NCBI RefSeq assembly: GCF_042477335.2
Contig: NC_091255.1
Location: 32,094,501-32,158,500, forward strand
DNA length: 64,000 nt
Direction: 5' to 3'
Source of the DNA: Ovis canadensis
Lineage: Eukaryota > Chordata > Mammalia > Artiodactyla > Bovidae
Shown here: positions 1 through 13,290 of the stretch, in pieces
Numbering within the stretch: the stretch's first letter is position 1
Layout of the letters: the number at the start of each line of letters is the position of its first letter
Translations under genes and position numbers: made by a program
The notes under the pieces: generated by a model
Database searches by the model: none
The model's input: the letters and a program-made list of their open reading frames with translations, nothing else
What the model was told of the DNA's origin: nothing

Positions 1-3000
1 TAACACTGATTAACTCCTTAAGCTTCACCACAGTTGTTTGATTTATGTGGACAAGCAGGCTTAGGAATTTTGAAAATTTGCCTAAGGTCAGTTTGTAGTT
101 GATATTTGAACCTCCACTGTTTGACTTCAAAATTCTACACAGTAGGACCTCAAAAGTATAGGATTGATTCCTTCAGGGCTTTCATACCATTTATATATTC
201 AGCTTGTTGTAAGAGGGCCCATCATGGGATCTAGATGTCATTTCTTTTAAATTTTATTTTATATATTTGCAGTTTATTTTTATTATGGAATGTCAGATAT
301 GCAGGAGAAACACCTGTGATGATATAACAAAATATCCACATAACTACTACCTGAATTAATAGATGTTAACATTTTGCTTTAAAGTTTGTTTTTTTTTTTA
401 AAGAAATACGGCTTTGTTACAGTTAGAGTTGACACCCACTTTCCAGTCCTACTCACCCTCCCTCTTTCTAATGATAAGTTCTGCCTAAAGATTGTATATA
501 TTCTTTTATTCTGTTTTTACACTTTTTCTATACATAAATGTATCCATAAACAATGTATAATCAAGTTTAGAGTTTACATGAATGTTATACTGTATATTCT
601 GCAACTTATTTTTTTCACCTAAAAAATGTTTTCTAGATATATTGATGTATGTAGATCTAGTTTATTGTGATAAATAATTTCTTATATATAAAATCATCTC
701 TAGTTTGTTATACCTATAGTACAGAAATAGGCTTTTAAATTGTTTTCAGATTTTCACTGTTACATGTACAGTGTTGCAGTGAACATGAAAAAGGTGTCTG
801 CAGATGATAAATTTTGTTTTTGTTTCACAAAGTTTTATCTTAAGGTTGATTAAATATTTGTTCTTTAGTAAATTTTATGCTTTGAATTGAATAAATAGAA
901 TGAATAATATTGTTGACATTGATTTTAGACCATAAATTCCTAAATTTTGTTGCATTTTCCTCAGTCTGTTCAGAAAACCTATGTTTAATTCAGTATTGGG
1001 CCACACTGGTGGCCTTTATGATGAACTAAGTGTAAATGCATTTCTCTTGTCCTTGCATAGTTAAAAAAAATTTTTTTTGAGTCATTATCTTAGAATTAGG
1101 TTTTTTTGGATTATCATGAAAAATTGGAAGCTTTGGCAACAGCTGGGCCCACATTTTCCTGTGGCAGCAGTTGGCCTAAGCTGAGTCACAGCTGCTCTCC
1201 TTTAGATGGGCATAAACTTTCCAGTGAAACAAGTTCCTACCACTCCGTTATTGTTTATTATTGCCCTTGTACTGTTTATAGTGAAGAAATACTTTCCTAT
1301 TGATGTCTTTATAAACAATGGGGGAAAGGTATAGCTAGAGAACTGCAGTCGTCAAGAAAAAGTACCTATTCAGAGGCTGCAAATGGATAGTCCAGGATTC
1401 AGATTAGAAATGTGTTTTGTCTGCTCAGATTTTTGTTTTTAATTAGATTTACTTTAAAAAAAAACCACACAGTTCTACCACTGTTGCTTTATTTCTAGCT
1501 GATTCACACTTTTACCTGCCTAGTTAGTCTCTGTATTTGATTTGTAATCTATTTAAAGCAGTTTATAAAGATGCATAAACTACAAAATACCACAAATTAA
1601 AAACAAAGAGAAAAAAGAAACAAAGGGTAAGGATAAAACAGTATCAGAATCTAGGCCAAAAAGGTCTGTCACAGCGGTCTTCCTGCAGGCAGAGAGCACA
1701 GATTTGACTGAACTTTCTATGTGGTGGCAGGAGGAAAAAAATACCAGTTAGGTTATTTTTCACAATGTCCTTAAGATAAAAGTGAACCAATTAGTTCAGA
1801 AAGGTCACTAACATTTGGTACTCTCAGACTGTAATTTCTCATAGGGGTCCTCATAAAGAAGATTATGTGTAATTATCATTTCCATCATCAACATCTCTAA
1901 GGTAGATACATGTCTAGTATTTAACAACACTCAATATGGGAATACCAACCACGTCATATGAGTCAAGTCTGAATGAGTGGGTGGATTGTTTGACCGATGG
2001 ATATCGTTTCCCTCAATCCAGTTTTGATACATATTGAGATTAAGCTTCTTGGCAAGTACCTGAAGTGCGGGTGTTCCATACTTCAGGCACAAACCATTTC
2101 TATGTAGGATTTAAGTAGTTTTGTGAAAACTTAGTTTTACCCAAATAAACTTTGTGGGAGTGCTTGTAGATTCCTATCTGCTACATTCCTGCCTTATTTG
2201 AAGGTGTAAGGAGCAGCATTCTTCCATAATATCCCAAACTGGTAAAGTCATTAAGAAATAGAGTTAAAGAAAAAGGGGGGTCAGTACACAGCTCTGTTTT
2301 ATGCTGCTGAAAACCAGTTGCTTCAGCAGACCATTCCTATAACAGTGGACTCCTGGTAAATACAAGGAAGTGTTGTTTTTATTTATGTCAGGTAATAGAT
2401 ATGCCTCAGCTTTTTAGCAGTACTGTATTTTTTAATTGCTTAAAATAATTTTACATTTGGTTATCTTTTTCATATTATAGTCAACATATTATTTCCTTTC
2501 TTCTAAAACCTGCCTTGGTAGGTCCTCAGTAAAAAAAAAACTGAATAATTGACACTAAGAATATAGTTACTTCTCAGTGTTGCAGTGGAGGAAAGCATTG
2601 AATCTGGATAGTAGTAAACTAGAAATCAGTTCAGTTGAGATAAAATGAAAGTTTTCCAAGTGGATTGTGGCCAGTTGTCTTTGGTGGTAAAGATCCTCTA
2701 AAGGGGATCCACCTTTAGGACCAAGATCATATCCTTGAGAAATCCATCTTTAAAACCAGGAGCAAGTAGTAGACCAGGTCAAAAAGAAAAATCGCACTTT
2801 TGCATAATTCCCTTTTGACTATAAAGCTCTTTTTTTCCCCTAAGTCATTGTTAACTGCTTCCATCCTAGTTCAGCCCTCTCTTACTTTCTACTTATAGCC
2901 TGCCCTTTCTCTTTTATCTCCTGTACGTTATCTCCAAAGCAATCATCATGGAACATCAATTTTAGAACATTGCTCTGTTCTTAAGAATTGCAGTGATTCC

Positions 3001-4252
3001 TGCATTGTTATAATTTCTTTGGGCTATCTGCATCAGTATTGACTGTAACTTGTACTTTTTTTTAAAAAAAGGCAACAGAACAATATGTTTTCTGTTATTG
3101 TTTGTAGGCTTAGAAGGATTAGTGAACTTTTTCCTCTGAGTTTTAAGGTAATGGATTTGTGTGTGTGACTTTGGTTAAGTTTATCTAATTGTCACTTGTT
3201 CTTTGCATTTTTAAACAAAACCAGAAGAGTAATTAATATGCGCATTAGAAGATTAAATGATCTTTAATTTTTAAAGTTTTATTATAAAGTTGAGACAGGC
3301 CATTGATTTTCTACAGGATTTTTAAATTGGTTTACTTTTATGACATTAGTTTTAAATCTTTTAAAAGAAAAAAATTACATCAAATCCAGCTCTAAGCAGC
3401 TGGATTTAAATGTATTTTATTGCCCATATTTCAGAATTTGAGAAAGAGTGATGGGAATAAAGTGATAGAATACATCTTTTATTTCTGAGGACATGGTAAA
3501 TTTTTAATCTCAGTTTTACTGTGATTCCTGTAGCAGACATAGAAATGCTTACTCGATCCCTACTGTGTGTGGATTACCATAATATTTGGTAGACACACAA
3601 TGAGGAATATGTCAGATTTGCAGCTTTGGAGGAGTGTTGTTGAGACAACATCAAGGAAGATAATTACTGTGTGCTGTGAGAAATGTTAAATATGTGTATG
3701 TACAAAGAACTATGAAATCTCAAGAGAAGGAGGGAGTTACTCTGGTTAATTTTTTTTTTTTTTTTGTCAAAACTAAGTCCCTCAGCTAGTTGCTGAGAGT
3801 TTTGTTAGTGGTGTTTAAATATCATTGATAAGCGTTAGATTGAATTTGTGGAATTGCCATTATCAACAGTTTTATATGGTTTAATTCTAATATGTATGGC
3901 AATTAAAAAAACATAGTTAATACCGTTTGCTAATACTACTTGACAGTGGCTATATAATTGATATTTTATTAAAATAAAGCTTTTGAATGTTGAAGAATAC
4001 TGAAGAAATGTGATGTTTTTGGAAAACATTTTAAAGCTCACTTGGTTTTTTTTAATCATATATGAAAGAATTTTATTGACTAAATTGCTTTGGACTTATA
4101 AATTATTGTATAATTGCTTATAACTGTGGAAATACACTTACTTGATGTGGAAAATTTTGTTTTCAAGGCTTGACTCCGTTCAAACACTAGAGAGGCAGAT
4201 TCAGTTCAGTGTTTGCCCCTGAGGAAATAAGTCTGGTACTAGAGACGACATG

Positions 4253-4538
4253 TTGGAGAAGGCAGTGGCACCCCACTCCAGTACTCTTGCCTGGAAAATC
4301 CCATGGACGGAGGAGCCTGGTAGGCTGCAGTCCATGGGGTCACTGAGAGTTGGACACGACTCAGTGACTTCATTTTCACTTTTCACTTTCATGCATTGGA
4401 GAAGAAAATGGCAACCCACTCCAGTGTTCTTGCCTGGAGAATCCCAGGGACGGGGGAGCCTGGTCGGCTGCCATCTATGGGGTCGCACAGAGTCGGACAC
4501 GGCTGAAGTGACTTAGCAGCAGCAGCAGCAGCAGCAGA
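4253..4538 (+). repeat. Bov-A2 SINE with (AGC)n tail
   Basis: Two related Bov-A monomers in tandem: GGAGAAGGCAGTGGCACCCC at the start of the first and GGAGAAGAAAATGGCAACCC at the start of the second, each ending in a GTCGGACACG-like box. It ends in AGC repeated about seven times (4515-4537), the microsatellite typical of this ruminant family. Confidence 0.93.
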
Positions 4539-4744
4539 GTCGGCATGTATATAAAGAATGTGGGAGGCAGCCCAGCGTAAAATCTGTGATTTTTCAAATT
4601 TATCTTAACAGTGGAAACTTCTCCAAAAAAAATTGTGTGCAGAAATCCAGTATGTGAACAGATTAAAAAACAGAATCCTGCCCTCTTGGCCTCCCCTCTG
4701 TCCTCATTCCTACTGTTTGAAACCTTTTGTGTGGAAGTAAAAGG

Positions 4745-4960
4745 CAAACCGGATTTGAATCCTGGCCTGGCCACTGTTTCACATTTTGACCTTGATACAT
4801 GCTCTAACCTTAGTGAACTTGTTTCCTCATCTGTTAAATAAGTGTATTCATGTTTTTGTTCTTGTTTTTTTCTGAGAGTTGCAAGAATTAAATATTTCAG
4901 GAAAAGAGCCTAACCTATAAAGTCATTCTGTAAATGGTAGCTGTTAGGATTATATGTATA
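4745..4960 (+). repeat. MIR SINE remnant
   Basis: GATTTGAATCCTGGCCTGGC, CCTCATCTGTTAAATAAG and CAAGAATTAAATAT follow the MIR consensus in order on the + strand. It is a degraded, old mammalian copy. Confidence 0.75.
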
Positions 4961-5280
4961 TGGCACAGTGAGATTAAAGACTAGGCAGTAAGCTGCTCCA
5001 GTGAGAACAGTCTATCCAAAGAAGGAGTCACAGAGGTGGTGATGAGTTGCCTTTGGGGTGAATCTTGAAGGGAAATGGAAAATTGCAAGACATATGGGTG
5101 GCAGATACCCAAAATGAAATATTTCTATAATGAAGACTTGGGCATGAGGAATGCTGCCTCTTTATACCTTTCTGGAGATAAATGGCCTCACCTGAGTTCA
5201 GCCTGACTTTTCCTTACATTCTTTGATTCACACTTTAGTTTTTTTGTTTTTTTTTTTACACTTTAGTTTTAAGCAGGCTT

Positions 5281-5557
5281 AAGAGAAGGCAATGGCACCC
5301 CACTCCAGTACTCTTGCCTGGAAAATCCCATGGACGGAGGAGCCTGGTAAGCTTCAGTCCATGGGGGTTGCAAAGAGTCGGATATGACTTGAGCGACTTC
5401 CCTTTCACTTTTCACTTTCATGCATTGGAGGAGGAAATGGCAACCTGCTCCAGTGTTCATGCCTGGAGGATCCCTGGAGAAGGAGCCTGATGGGCTGCCT
5501 TCTGTGGGGTCACACAGAGTCGGACACGACTGAAGCGATGTAGCAGCAGCAGCAGCA
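5281..5557 (+). repeat. Bov-A2 SINE with (AGC)n tail, second copy
   Basis: Same two-monomer structure and orientation as the copy about 1 kb upstream, ending in AGCAGCAGCAGCAGC. Confidence 0.92.
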
Positions 5558-5717
5558 AGCCAGGGTGAGAGTTGCTGACTTTCCTTGGTTAATTAAATTG
5601 GCTGCTTAGGTAAAGGAAAAAGTATGCTAAACCTGAATTTGTAAGCCATGTCTTGGTTGTAATGTAGTCATGCATTTATAGACAAGTTCTTCCTAACTGC
5701 AGTTGCAGTGTGTACTG

Positions 5718-5936
5718 TGATTAGTTGATCAGTCATCTCTGACTCTTTGTGACCACATGGACTGTAGCCTACCAGGCCCCTCTGTCCACAGGGATTCTCC
5801 AGGCAAGAATACTGAAGTGGGTTGCCATGCCCTCCTCCAGGGGATTTTCCCAACCCAGGGATCAAACCCAGGTCTCCTGCATTACAGGCAGATTCTTTAT
5901 TGTCTGGCCTACCAGGGAAACCCACCAGGGAAGCAA
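5718..5936 (-). repeat. Bov-tA SINE
   Basis: Reverse complement of a Bov-tA. The Bov-A part (CAGGCAAGAATACTGAAGTG) comes first, then the tRNA-derived part (GGGATCAAACCCAGGTCTCC) and the 5' end CCTACCAGGGAAAC. Confidence 0.9.
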
Positions 5937-6317
5937 TTGCATTAGTGTATTGAAAATTAGATTCCTATGTCCTCCTTTGAGGTCTTAATGTAGATCTTTG
6001 TAAATATTTACTTCAGTAGGTAGGTGAGGGTTTTTTTTGCTTGAGATTCAGATTAATGAGATTATTGCTGTGAATAAATTCAGGTGGATGCATTTCGACT
6101 TTTGAGGGGAAAAAAAACTTAGAAAATTAGTTTCTAGGAAAAGCTGATAAATTCATAATTGGATACTTTTTCTGCCTCAACAGTGATTTTTCTTTTTTAT
6201 AACAGTCAAATTTTAGGTAAAACATTTCAGTGTGATAACGAATGAAAGGGTATTAAAGTAGAGGAGATATGGAAATATTTATTTCAGTTTCTTTATCTCT
6301 TCCTCTGTGTGTGTAAA

Positions 6318-6425
6318 ATCATATAGCACTTACTGTGTACCAGGCACTGTTCTAAGCACTTTCTTTATGTATGTCAAATCATTTGACAGCCCTATGAAAG
6401 AGATTCTGCTGTTATTAACATTTAA
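6318..6425 (-). repeat. MIR SINE remnant
   Basis: CACTTACTGTGTACCAGGCA followed by CTGTTCTAAGCACTTTC and CATTTGACAGCCCTATGA matches the reverse complement of the MIR 3' part. Confidence 0.75.
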
Positions 6426-6462
6426 AGTAGCTTGTACTGGGTAACTTCATTTGTCTAGATAA

Positions 6463-6786
6463 GGGGGTTTGCAAACTATGTCTGACAAGCTGGATCCTCC
6501 CTTCAGTTTTTAGTGGTGGGAAAGAAGTTTGTAAAAATTTGTTTTGTAAACATTTTTATACAATTCCGCTTCTAAAATAATTTCCAATTTTAATTTTATA
6601 AATTAATAATTTAAGTTACATGAAATTGAAATTTCAGTGTCTATAAAAGTTTTATTGATACGGAGACACAGATAGTCCACATATTGTTTATTGTTGCTTT
6701 CTTGCTGCAGAAACCATAAGGTCAGCAAAACTTAAAATGTTTATCTATACTGTCTATCCATTTATAAAAAGTTTGCTGACCCCTGG
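6463..6786. mobile_element. Non-autonomous DNA transposon remnant (hAT-type)
   Basis: It has matching ends: GGGGGTTTGCAAACT at the left and AAAGTTTGCTGACCCCTG at the right. In between are TTTTATTGATACGGAGACAC and ATTGTTTATTGTTGC, as in the common mammalian element with CAGGGGTCGGCAAACT termini. The family name is not certain. Confidence 0.65.
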
Positions 6787-7257
6787 TCTAGATACAAAGG
6801 AGAAGAGATAGGATGAGACAAAAGCACAAAATAATACAGTTAACAAAAGAATGTACCTTTATTAGAACATTCCAGGAAGACTAGGGCTAGATAGAGTTGT
6901 GTAATGAACAAGCCAGCAGTATTTTCTTCTTGAAGGATTAAAAAAAACAAACCTTTAATAACAGCCTAACTATAATGAAAAATGCTTAGTTACTTCAAAG
7001 TGTTGTATTGACCTTTTTTTCCTGTTAGTATAAGATGCCTCCTCAAGATATATCTGAAAGGGTTTGTAAATATTTATTTGAATTTGGGTGACAGTTGTGC
7101 AGTTACCTTTGAAACCTGAGTACCTTGGCCTCCTGATTTGATTTTTGCCCTTGGAACTCCTCTGAGTTCTGACGCTGAAGATTTCTTGATTTCCCCTTCT
7201 TTTATAATTTTGCCTTTGGCCCTTTAGGACTGGTTACAGTCTGTAATGTTGACTATA

Positions 7258-7395
7258 TGGTTCTCTACTGAGGATGTGCATCAGAATCATCTGGAGAAAA
7301 TTTTAAAATCTCTATGGCACCTCAGAATTGCTAGGATAAGGCCTAACATGATTATTTTCAGGAATTTTCTCTAGTGGTTCAAATGTAGACTCATG
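7258..7395 (+). mobile_element. MER5A-like hAT-Charlie remnant
   Basis: GGTTCTCTACTGAGGATGTG then CATCAGAATCATCTGGAG resembles the MER5A left end. The right side ends in AGTGGTTCAAATG. It is strongly diverged. Confidence 0.55.
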
Positions 7396-8453
7396 GTAAA
7401 AATCCATAGTTAACCCACTTCTCCTTCAACTACTTTTAGTAAATCTAATTGGAAAAAATACAAATGTGGCATTCATTGTTTTGTGTCCCAGAGGTGTTTC
7501 TTAGCCTAAAGAATCATTGCCTAAATTTATGGAAACTCATAGTAGAGGTCATCAGCATCAGTTTGGTGAATTCATTTTTTATTTTGATGTCATTCAGTAT
7601 AATAATAGAATGCAAGTTGGAATTTTTGTTAGAGAGCAGGTAGTATAATTCAGTATTGTTTATTTTTATGAGAGACATATTTGGCATCATAGAATCCCAG
7701 TGAACCTAGAAATAATGGATTCAGTGAAGTAGAACACAATTTATAGGAGACTTAATATTTTTAGGAGGAATAGTTTATATTCCAGGACTGTTTTGTTTTG
7801 TCAGTGGTTCTGTCAGGCTGTATGTCTGTAAAACAACTTTTTAAATAGATCTTTTCCTCGTTTTCATTTAAGTATATTTTGACATCAGAGTGAATTTAAA
7901 AGGAAAAAAGTGACCTGCAATTTCTAAAAGCATATTAAAACAGCAAATAGTTGTCCTTTTTCACATTCTGTTTCACTGTTGATAGACACCAACAGTTGTA
8001 TCACACAGAAAACTGATTTGAGATAAAAAGCAGTAGGAAGGGATATACATACAGTCAAATCTAACTGGGTCAGAATTCCACTTGGAACCCTCAGGTGTTC
8101 AAAATGGCTTCATGCCTTAAGTCAAAGAAGAGAAAGATTTTAGTCAACAAAGAAGCGATCTTTGATCATCGGTCAACAGGTGATCACTGTGGGGACAAAG
8201 ATTATATCTTGCATGTATTTGGTGGGTGTGTTATAAGAATGAGAAGGCATCCTGATTAATGTCCGTAAAGGGAAAGTCAAGAATGATGAGGTAGACAGGC
8301 CAAGAAAAAAAACAAGGATAGGAAGAAGAGCTGAAAAGTCCGCAGTAATGAGATGTTGCTTATAAGTTGCAGTGGCAGTGGAGAGAGTGACAATGAAACA
8401 GAGGATAGGCGAGTTCTCAGTTATCTGTTTTGCACCTCAGTAGCCTTTTTTTG

Positions 8454-8706
8454 ATGCTGAGCCTCCAATACTTTGGCCACCTGATGCGAACAGCCAACTC
8501 ATTGGAAAAGACCCTGATGCTGTGAAAGATTGAGGGCAGAAGGAGAAGGGGGCAACAGAGGATGAGATGGTTGGATGGATGGCATCATCAACTCAATGGA
8601 CCTAAGTTTGAGCAAATTCTGGGAGATCGTGAAAGACAGGGAAGCCTGGTATGCGACAGTCCATGGGGTTGCAAAGATTCGGACATGCTGAGTGACTGAA
8701 CAACAA
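8454..8706 (+). mobile_element. BovB LINE 3' end fragment
   Basis: GATGAGATGGTTGGATGGAT, GACAGGGAAGCCTGGTATGC and GGTTGCAAAGATTCGGACAT, ending GAGTGACTGAACAAC, give the BovB 3' end on the + strand. It starts at CCAATACTTTGGCCACCTGA. Confidence 0.85.
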
Positions 8707-9249
8707 GCCTTTTGTTCAGGACGTTTCTCTTGTCTATTTTAAGTAGGACTCAGTTTTTTATATTTGATAATCCTTAAGGGCATTGATTTCCCTGGTGAGG
8801 ATCCAGGGAGTAGAATTTAAGCAGTATGAGGGGTGAAGAGTATTCATTCCTGTAGAGTTTAGTGATAGGCTAAGGCTATAATATTAATGTCTGCTACATT
8901 ATTATAACAGAACCAAGGGCTTGGGGGCATATTATTAGGGTTCTCCAGCCAGACACCCAGTAGGATTTATGTATATATCGAAAAGAAAAAGTGACTACAG
9001 TCAATCTCTGGGAGAGGGAGAGAACGGAGGGAGAGATTTTAAGGAATTGGCTTATGTGGTTGTGAAGGTTGGCAAGTCCAAAATGTAACTGGCTGGTGAC
9101 CCAGGGAAGAGTTGATGTTGCAACTCCCAAGTCCAGAGGCAGTCTGCTGGCCTTGCACAGCTTTCTTTTCAGGCCTTCAACAGATTGGATGAGGCCCAGC
9201 CACACTGTGGAGGGTAATCTGCTCTACTCAGAGTCTACTGTTTTAAATG

Positions 9250-9360
9250 TTGATTTCCCTGGTGGTCCACTGGCTAAGGGTCTGCGCTCCCAATGCAGGG
9301 GGCCAGGTTTGATCTTTGGTCAGGGAACTGGATCCCATAGGCTGCAGCTAAGAGTTTTTA
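9250..9360 (+). repeat. CHR-type tRNA-derived SINE fragment
   Basis: GATTTCCCTGGTGGTCCACT, GGTCTGCGCTCCCAATGCAG and GGAACTGGATCCCATAGGCT follow the cetartiodactyl CHR SINE in order. Confidence 0.8.
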
Positions 9361-12300
9361 AAAGAGAGAAAGAAAAAAAATACTATTTCTACTTTCTTCA
9401 TTATAATTTAAAGCAGTGGAGCATCTATTTGCAACACTTGCCTTTAATACTAAGAGTTACTAGACTTGATATTGGTATGAGTAATTCTCAGTAGAAAAGG
9501 TGGTATCTTAATCATTGGCCCAAAGCTAATTGAAAAAATGCAAAATATTTTGAATATAAATTTTGGATGAGTGACTTACATCTTGCAAAATGAGATATAG
9601 TAGACAGCTGTAGCTAATAGCGAAGTGAGGAAATGGTGCAGCTATTGGAAGAATTTTGCTTTTACAGAAGATGAACTGTGCCTTCACTTAGTCCATCCCT
9701 CACTGATGACCCAACCTGGTCCTTTTTTGCTTTAGTTTTTGTTATTGCTTGCCAGCAGCAGGTCCCGGTGAATCGTGGGCCTTCAAGCTGAAAGAGAATG
9801 GGAACAGATGGACACTAAAGCCTAGGTATTTGATGAAGAACTTTCAGTGATCTAGTGTTTTCAAATTGTGGGGGTGGGGAAAATCTAACTTCTTAATATT
9901 AATTAATCACGTGGCACAGGATACTGCAGGGACCATTAATGTTTTAATTACTTTTGACATCTTTGTTTTATTAGAAAACAACCTCAAAACTCTAGAAGCT
10001 TATCTCTGTAAGTGGAGAAGTGAGGAAATCACAAAAATTGATGAAAGGAAATGAAGTTGCTCTTGAGGGTACTTTGTTGTCTGATGCAGTCTTACAGAAT
10101 TAAACTGTAAATTTAAAAATTTAAATTTGACTGGGGTGTTTTTCAGAATAGGCAATGCATTAATTTCATAGGTAAGTATACTTTTTTTATTATTTGACTG
10201 CATTGCAGTATAGCATTAATGATATAGTTTAAAACTGTTTTTACATATAATAATAGTCAAAGTCAAATATTGAGAACTTAGAGAAACCAGTAACCTCATG
10301 TTTCGTGCCATGATACCAAGCATTACTTGGTGAAGTGAGGAAGAATTCGCTGGCACACCCAATATGTCCACCACTATTTAAATGGATGAGTGATGGTCCT
10401 CCTTTTTTACTTCTGTTCAGTGAGGACGGTGCAAGTCAGAACATATATGTGTATATTCTGTTGGGTTTATTATACAGAAATCAGGATGATTTTGATGGTG
10501 CACACAATTTGGGGATGGTGAGGGGAGGAGAAGACAGAACAAGTGAAAAAAAATTTTTATCCAAGGAGCCAGGACCTTGTTTTGGGAGATGACCAGTTTT
10601 CGTTTCTCATGAAGCACATAGTTTATTGGCAAACAGGAGATTTTTATTTAACTCTAGTAAGGTAGTATGGAAAGGTACTCAGTAACCCTTGACAATAGCT
10701 TCTGCCTTTCCTCGTTGCTATATCTGGATTGTATTATTTGTATTAGGGCTAGGAGCTGTAACCTGCTGTTCAAGGAAGGTAGATAATCTGCATTGTTGAG
10801 TGACAGTTTCATGAGACCAGGAGCCATTGGCAGTCCATTAGTGTAAAAGTCTTAGGTGAGTTTCTTAAAGTCTTCTACATCTAATGTTAATGATAAGTAA
10901 ACCTGCCAGTTGGCATTCTTTATGTCAGTACACCTCTACTGCTAACATGTAATTGCCTCTTTATGTTTCCCTCATGTACATCCTTTATATTCTATATTGT
11001 TTTCCCCTCTTTCATAAACTCCTAGTTAGCAAGAAACAGTGTACAAAATAGATTATTGATATTTTATAAAAGTTTTGAGAAGTGTGAAACCTATGTTATT
11101 AACACACTGAAACAAAATGAGAGGAACTTAAATTAGTAATTCACTGACTAAGATTATTTTTTAATACTCTGTTTATTTCCTGTTTTCTATTTTTACTTTT
11201 CCCCTTTCTCTTTCTGTGGTGAGGTACTTACCTAAGCCATAATAAACGATGTTGTCTAGGAGAGTTGCTTTGGTGTGGCAGGAAACTGTATGTTGTATTA
11301 GAATGTAGAGTGCTTAAGAATTCTGCATTCCAAAAAACATACTGAAGAAGCCTCTGTTTCTAGCGCTCAGGCAACACAGATCTGATCTCTGAGAATGTCT
11401 GGATATTGACATGCATGCTAATGGATAAACCAAACTCTTCTTTGAAATATGTTTGTGATACATGCAAGTAGCTTAGAGGGGATTGTTGGAGTACTGCCAA
11501 AATATATTTCAAAAATGAGAAGTCTTTTCGCTCATTATGTTGACTTTGGAAGGATTTGTGAACCCCCCTTAAAATGCATGTATGTATTAATATTTTATCT
11601 TCATATGTGCTTTTTTGAGGGAAGAGGTCTTGCCTCTTCATCACCTTGTCAAACGAATTTAGTGACTCCCCAAAAGACTTAGGACTCCTCCCCAGGTGGT
11701 ATGAAAATACTGCCTAGTTAATTTGTACTGTTGGTTATAAATATAGATTGATAATAAATTGTTGTAATGAAAACATTATTAACCTATAGTAGTAAATAAT
11801 AACATATAATTAGCAAATCGAGACGTTTCAAATTTAATCATCCTACTCTCTGACATACCACCTTTCAAGCGGTCTCCTGGGAAATAGAAAACGCTGCTTT
11901 CTTGATCCCTCTACTCTGTTTGCCTTTTCAGTTTTCACTTTCTGCACAATGGCACTGAGGCTCTTTGATCCATTGTTTCCAATCTCCTCATTATGCATTC
12001 ATCACACATACCCTGTAAACCTTCAACCCAATCCTAGATCTCTAAATGTGTGACTTTTCTGTTTCTGTAGCCAGACAACTGCCAAAGAAAAGTCACATGT
12101 TTGTAAGATTGTCACCACCAAAAGTTCGTGGTCTCCAATCTTAAAAATGTCCGTCCTGTACTTCCTGTTGTATTTTTTTTGTCCTCTTTCTTCATAGCAG
12201 CTATTTCAAGGCTCTTAATGCCTTCTTCCTTACTCCCCCTACCCAGCAAGTGACCTCATTTCCTATTTTCCTGAAATAAAAAGATTTCACGTTTTTCTCC

Positions 12301-12399
12301 ATAATAACAGTAGAAGAGGTAAGTCATTTTTGTATCTAGATCTCTCATTCCGTTTTCTTCCTCCTCCTCCCATTGAGTATTTCTCTATTCTGATTTTTG

Positions 12400-13290
12400 T
12401 TTAAATATGGAAAACTTTAGACCCATAAACAAAAGTAGAGAAAATTAACCATTCATGTACTCATTACCCAGCTTCAACAGTTATCAACTCAAAGCTAATA
12501 TTTTTTCATATATATCCCTCCATCCACTCTTCCAAAATTTTTTAAAGCAAATCCTAGACATCATTCTACTGATAAAATTTTCATTGTATATTTTCAAATG
12601 ACTTAAAAATAATCAGTACTGTTATCCCTTGAAACACTCACAGTTATTCTTTAATATCATTAGACATTCAGTCAGTGTTCACATATCCCCAAATGTTTAA
12701 TTGGTTTGTTTCACAAAAATTATTTATACTTAAAAAAAAATTAGATCTAAGTAAGGTCAGTGTATTCCAGTGGTTATATCAATTATCTCGTTTAATCTAT
12801 AGGTTTCCCTTTCCAGCTCTCTCTCTCTGTCTCTCAGTTTCCTTTGAATTTATTTGAAGAAATTGGGTCATTTATTTTATAGGGTTTTTCACAATCTGGA
12901 TTTTACTGGTTATATCTCTGTGGAGTTTTTCACATATTCTTCGGCCCTTTATGCTTCTTGGTAATTGATAGTTGGAGCCAGAAACTTGAACAGATTCAGA
13001 TTTGATTTTGTGACAATACCTTATAGGTGTGTGGTGTTATTCTGTCAGGGGATACATCATGTCTGGTTGTTTGTTTGTCTTTGGTTAATGAGGTGGTGAA
13101 AATGGTGATACTAAAATAATTCATTCCTTTATTTCTCCTGTGTCTTTTTTTCCTTCCACCATTAACATTTAAGCATCTTGCTAAGTTGAGAAAAACAACA
13201 ATCCATAAAAACTGCTTTTCAATACTTCCATCTGTTTCTAAGATATTTATGGTAACCATCTTCATCTTGGTGCACTCATCAGCCCATTTG
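12400..13290 (-). mobile_element. Ancient mammalian L1 (L1M) segment
   Basis: ACTCATTACCCAGCTTCAAC, TTTAAAGCAAATCCTAGACA, AGAAATTGGGTCATTTATTT and ATACATCATGTCTGGTTGTT occur in the order of the reverse complement of an old L1M 3' region. The exact subfamily is not determined. Confidence 0.6.

Noticed and set aside
4200..5560. Regularly spaced similar blocks suggesting an array
   Set aside because: The repeats are the paired monomers of two Bov-A2 SINEs, with no spacer structure of any array type.
10335..10592. 85-codon + strand ORF in intron 1
   Set aside because: No family resemblance, AT-rich codon use and no flanking splice sites that would join it to LIS1.
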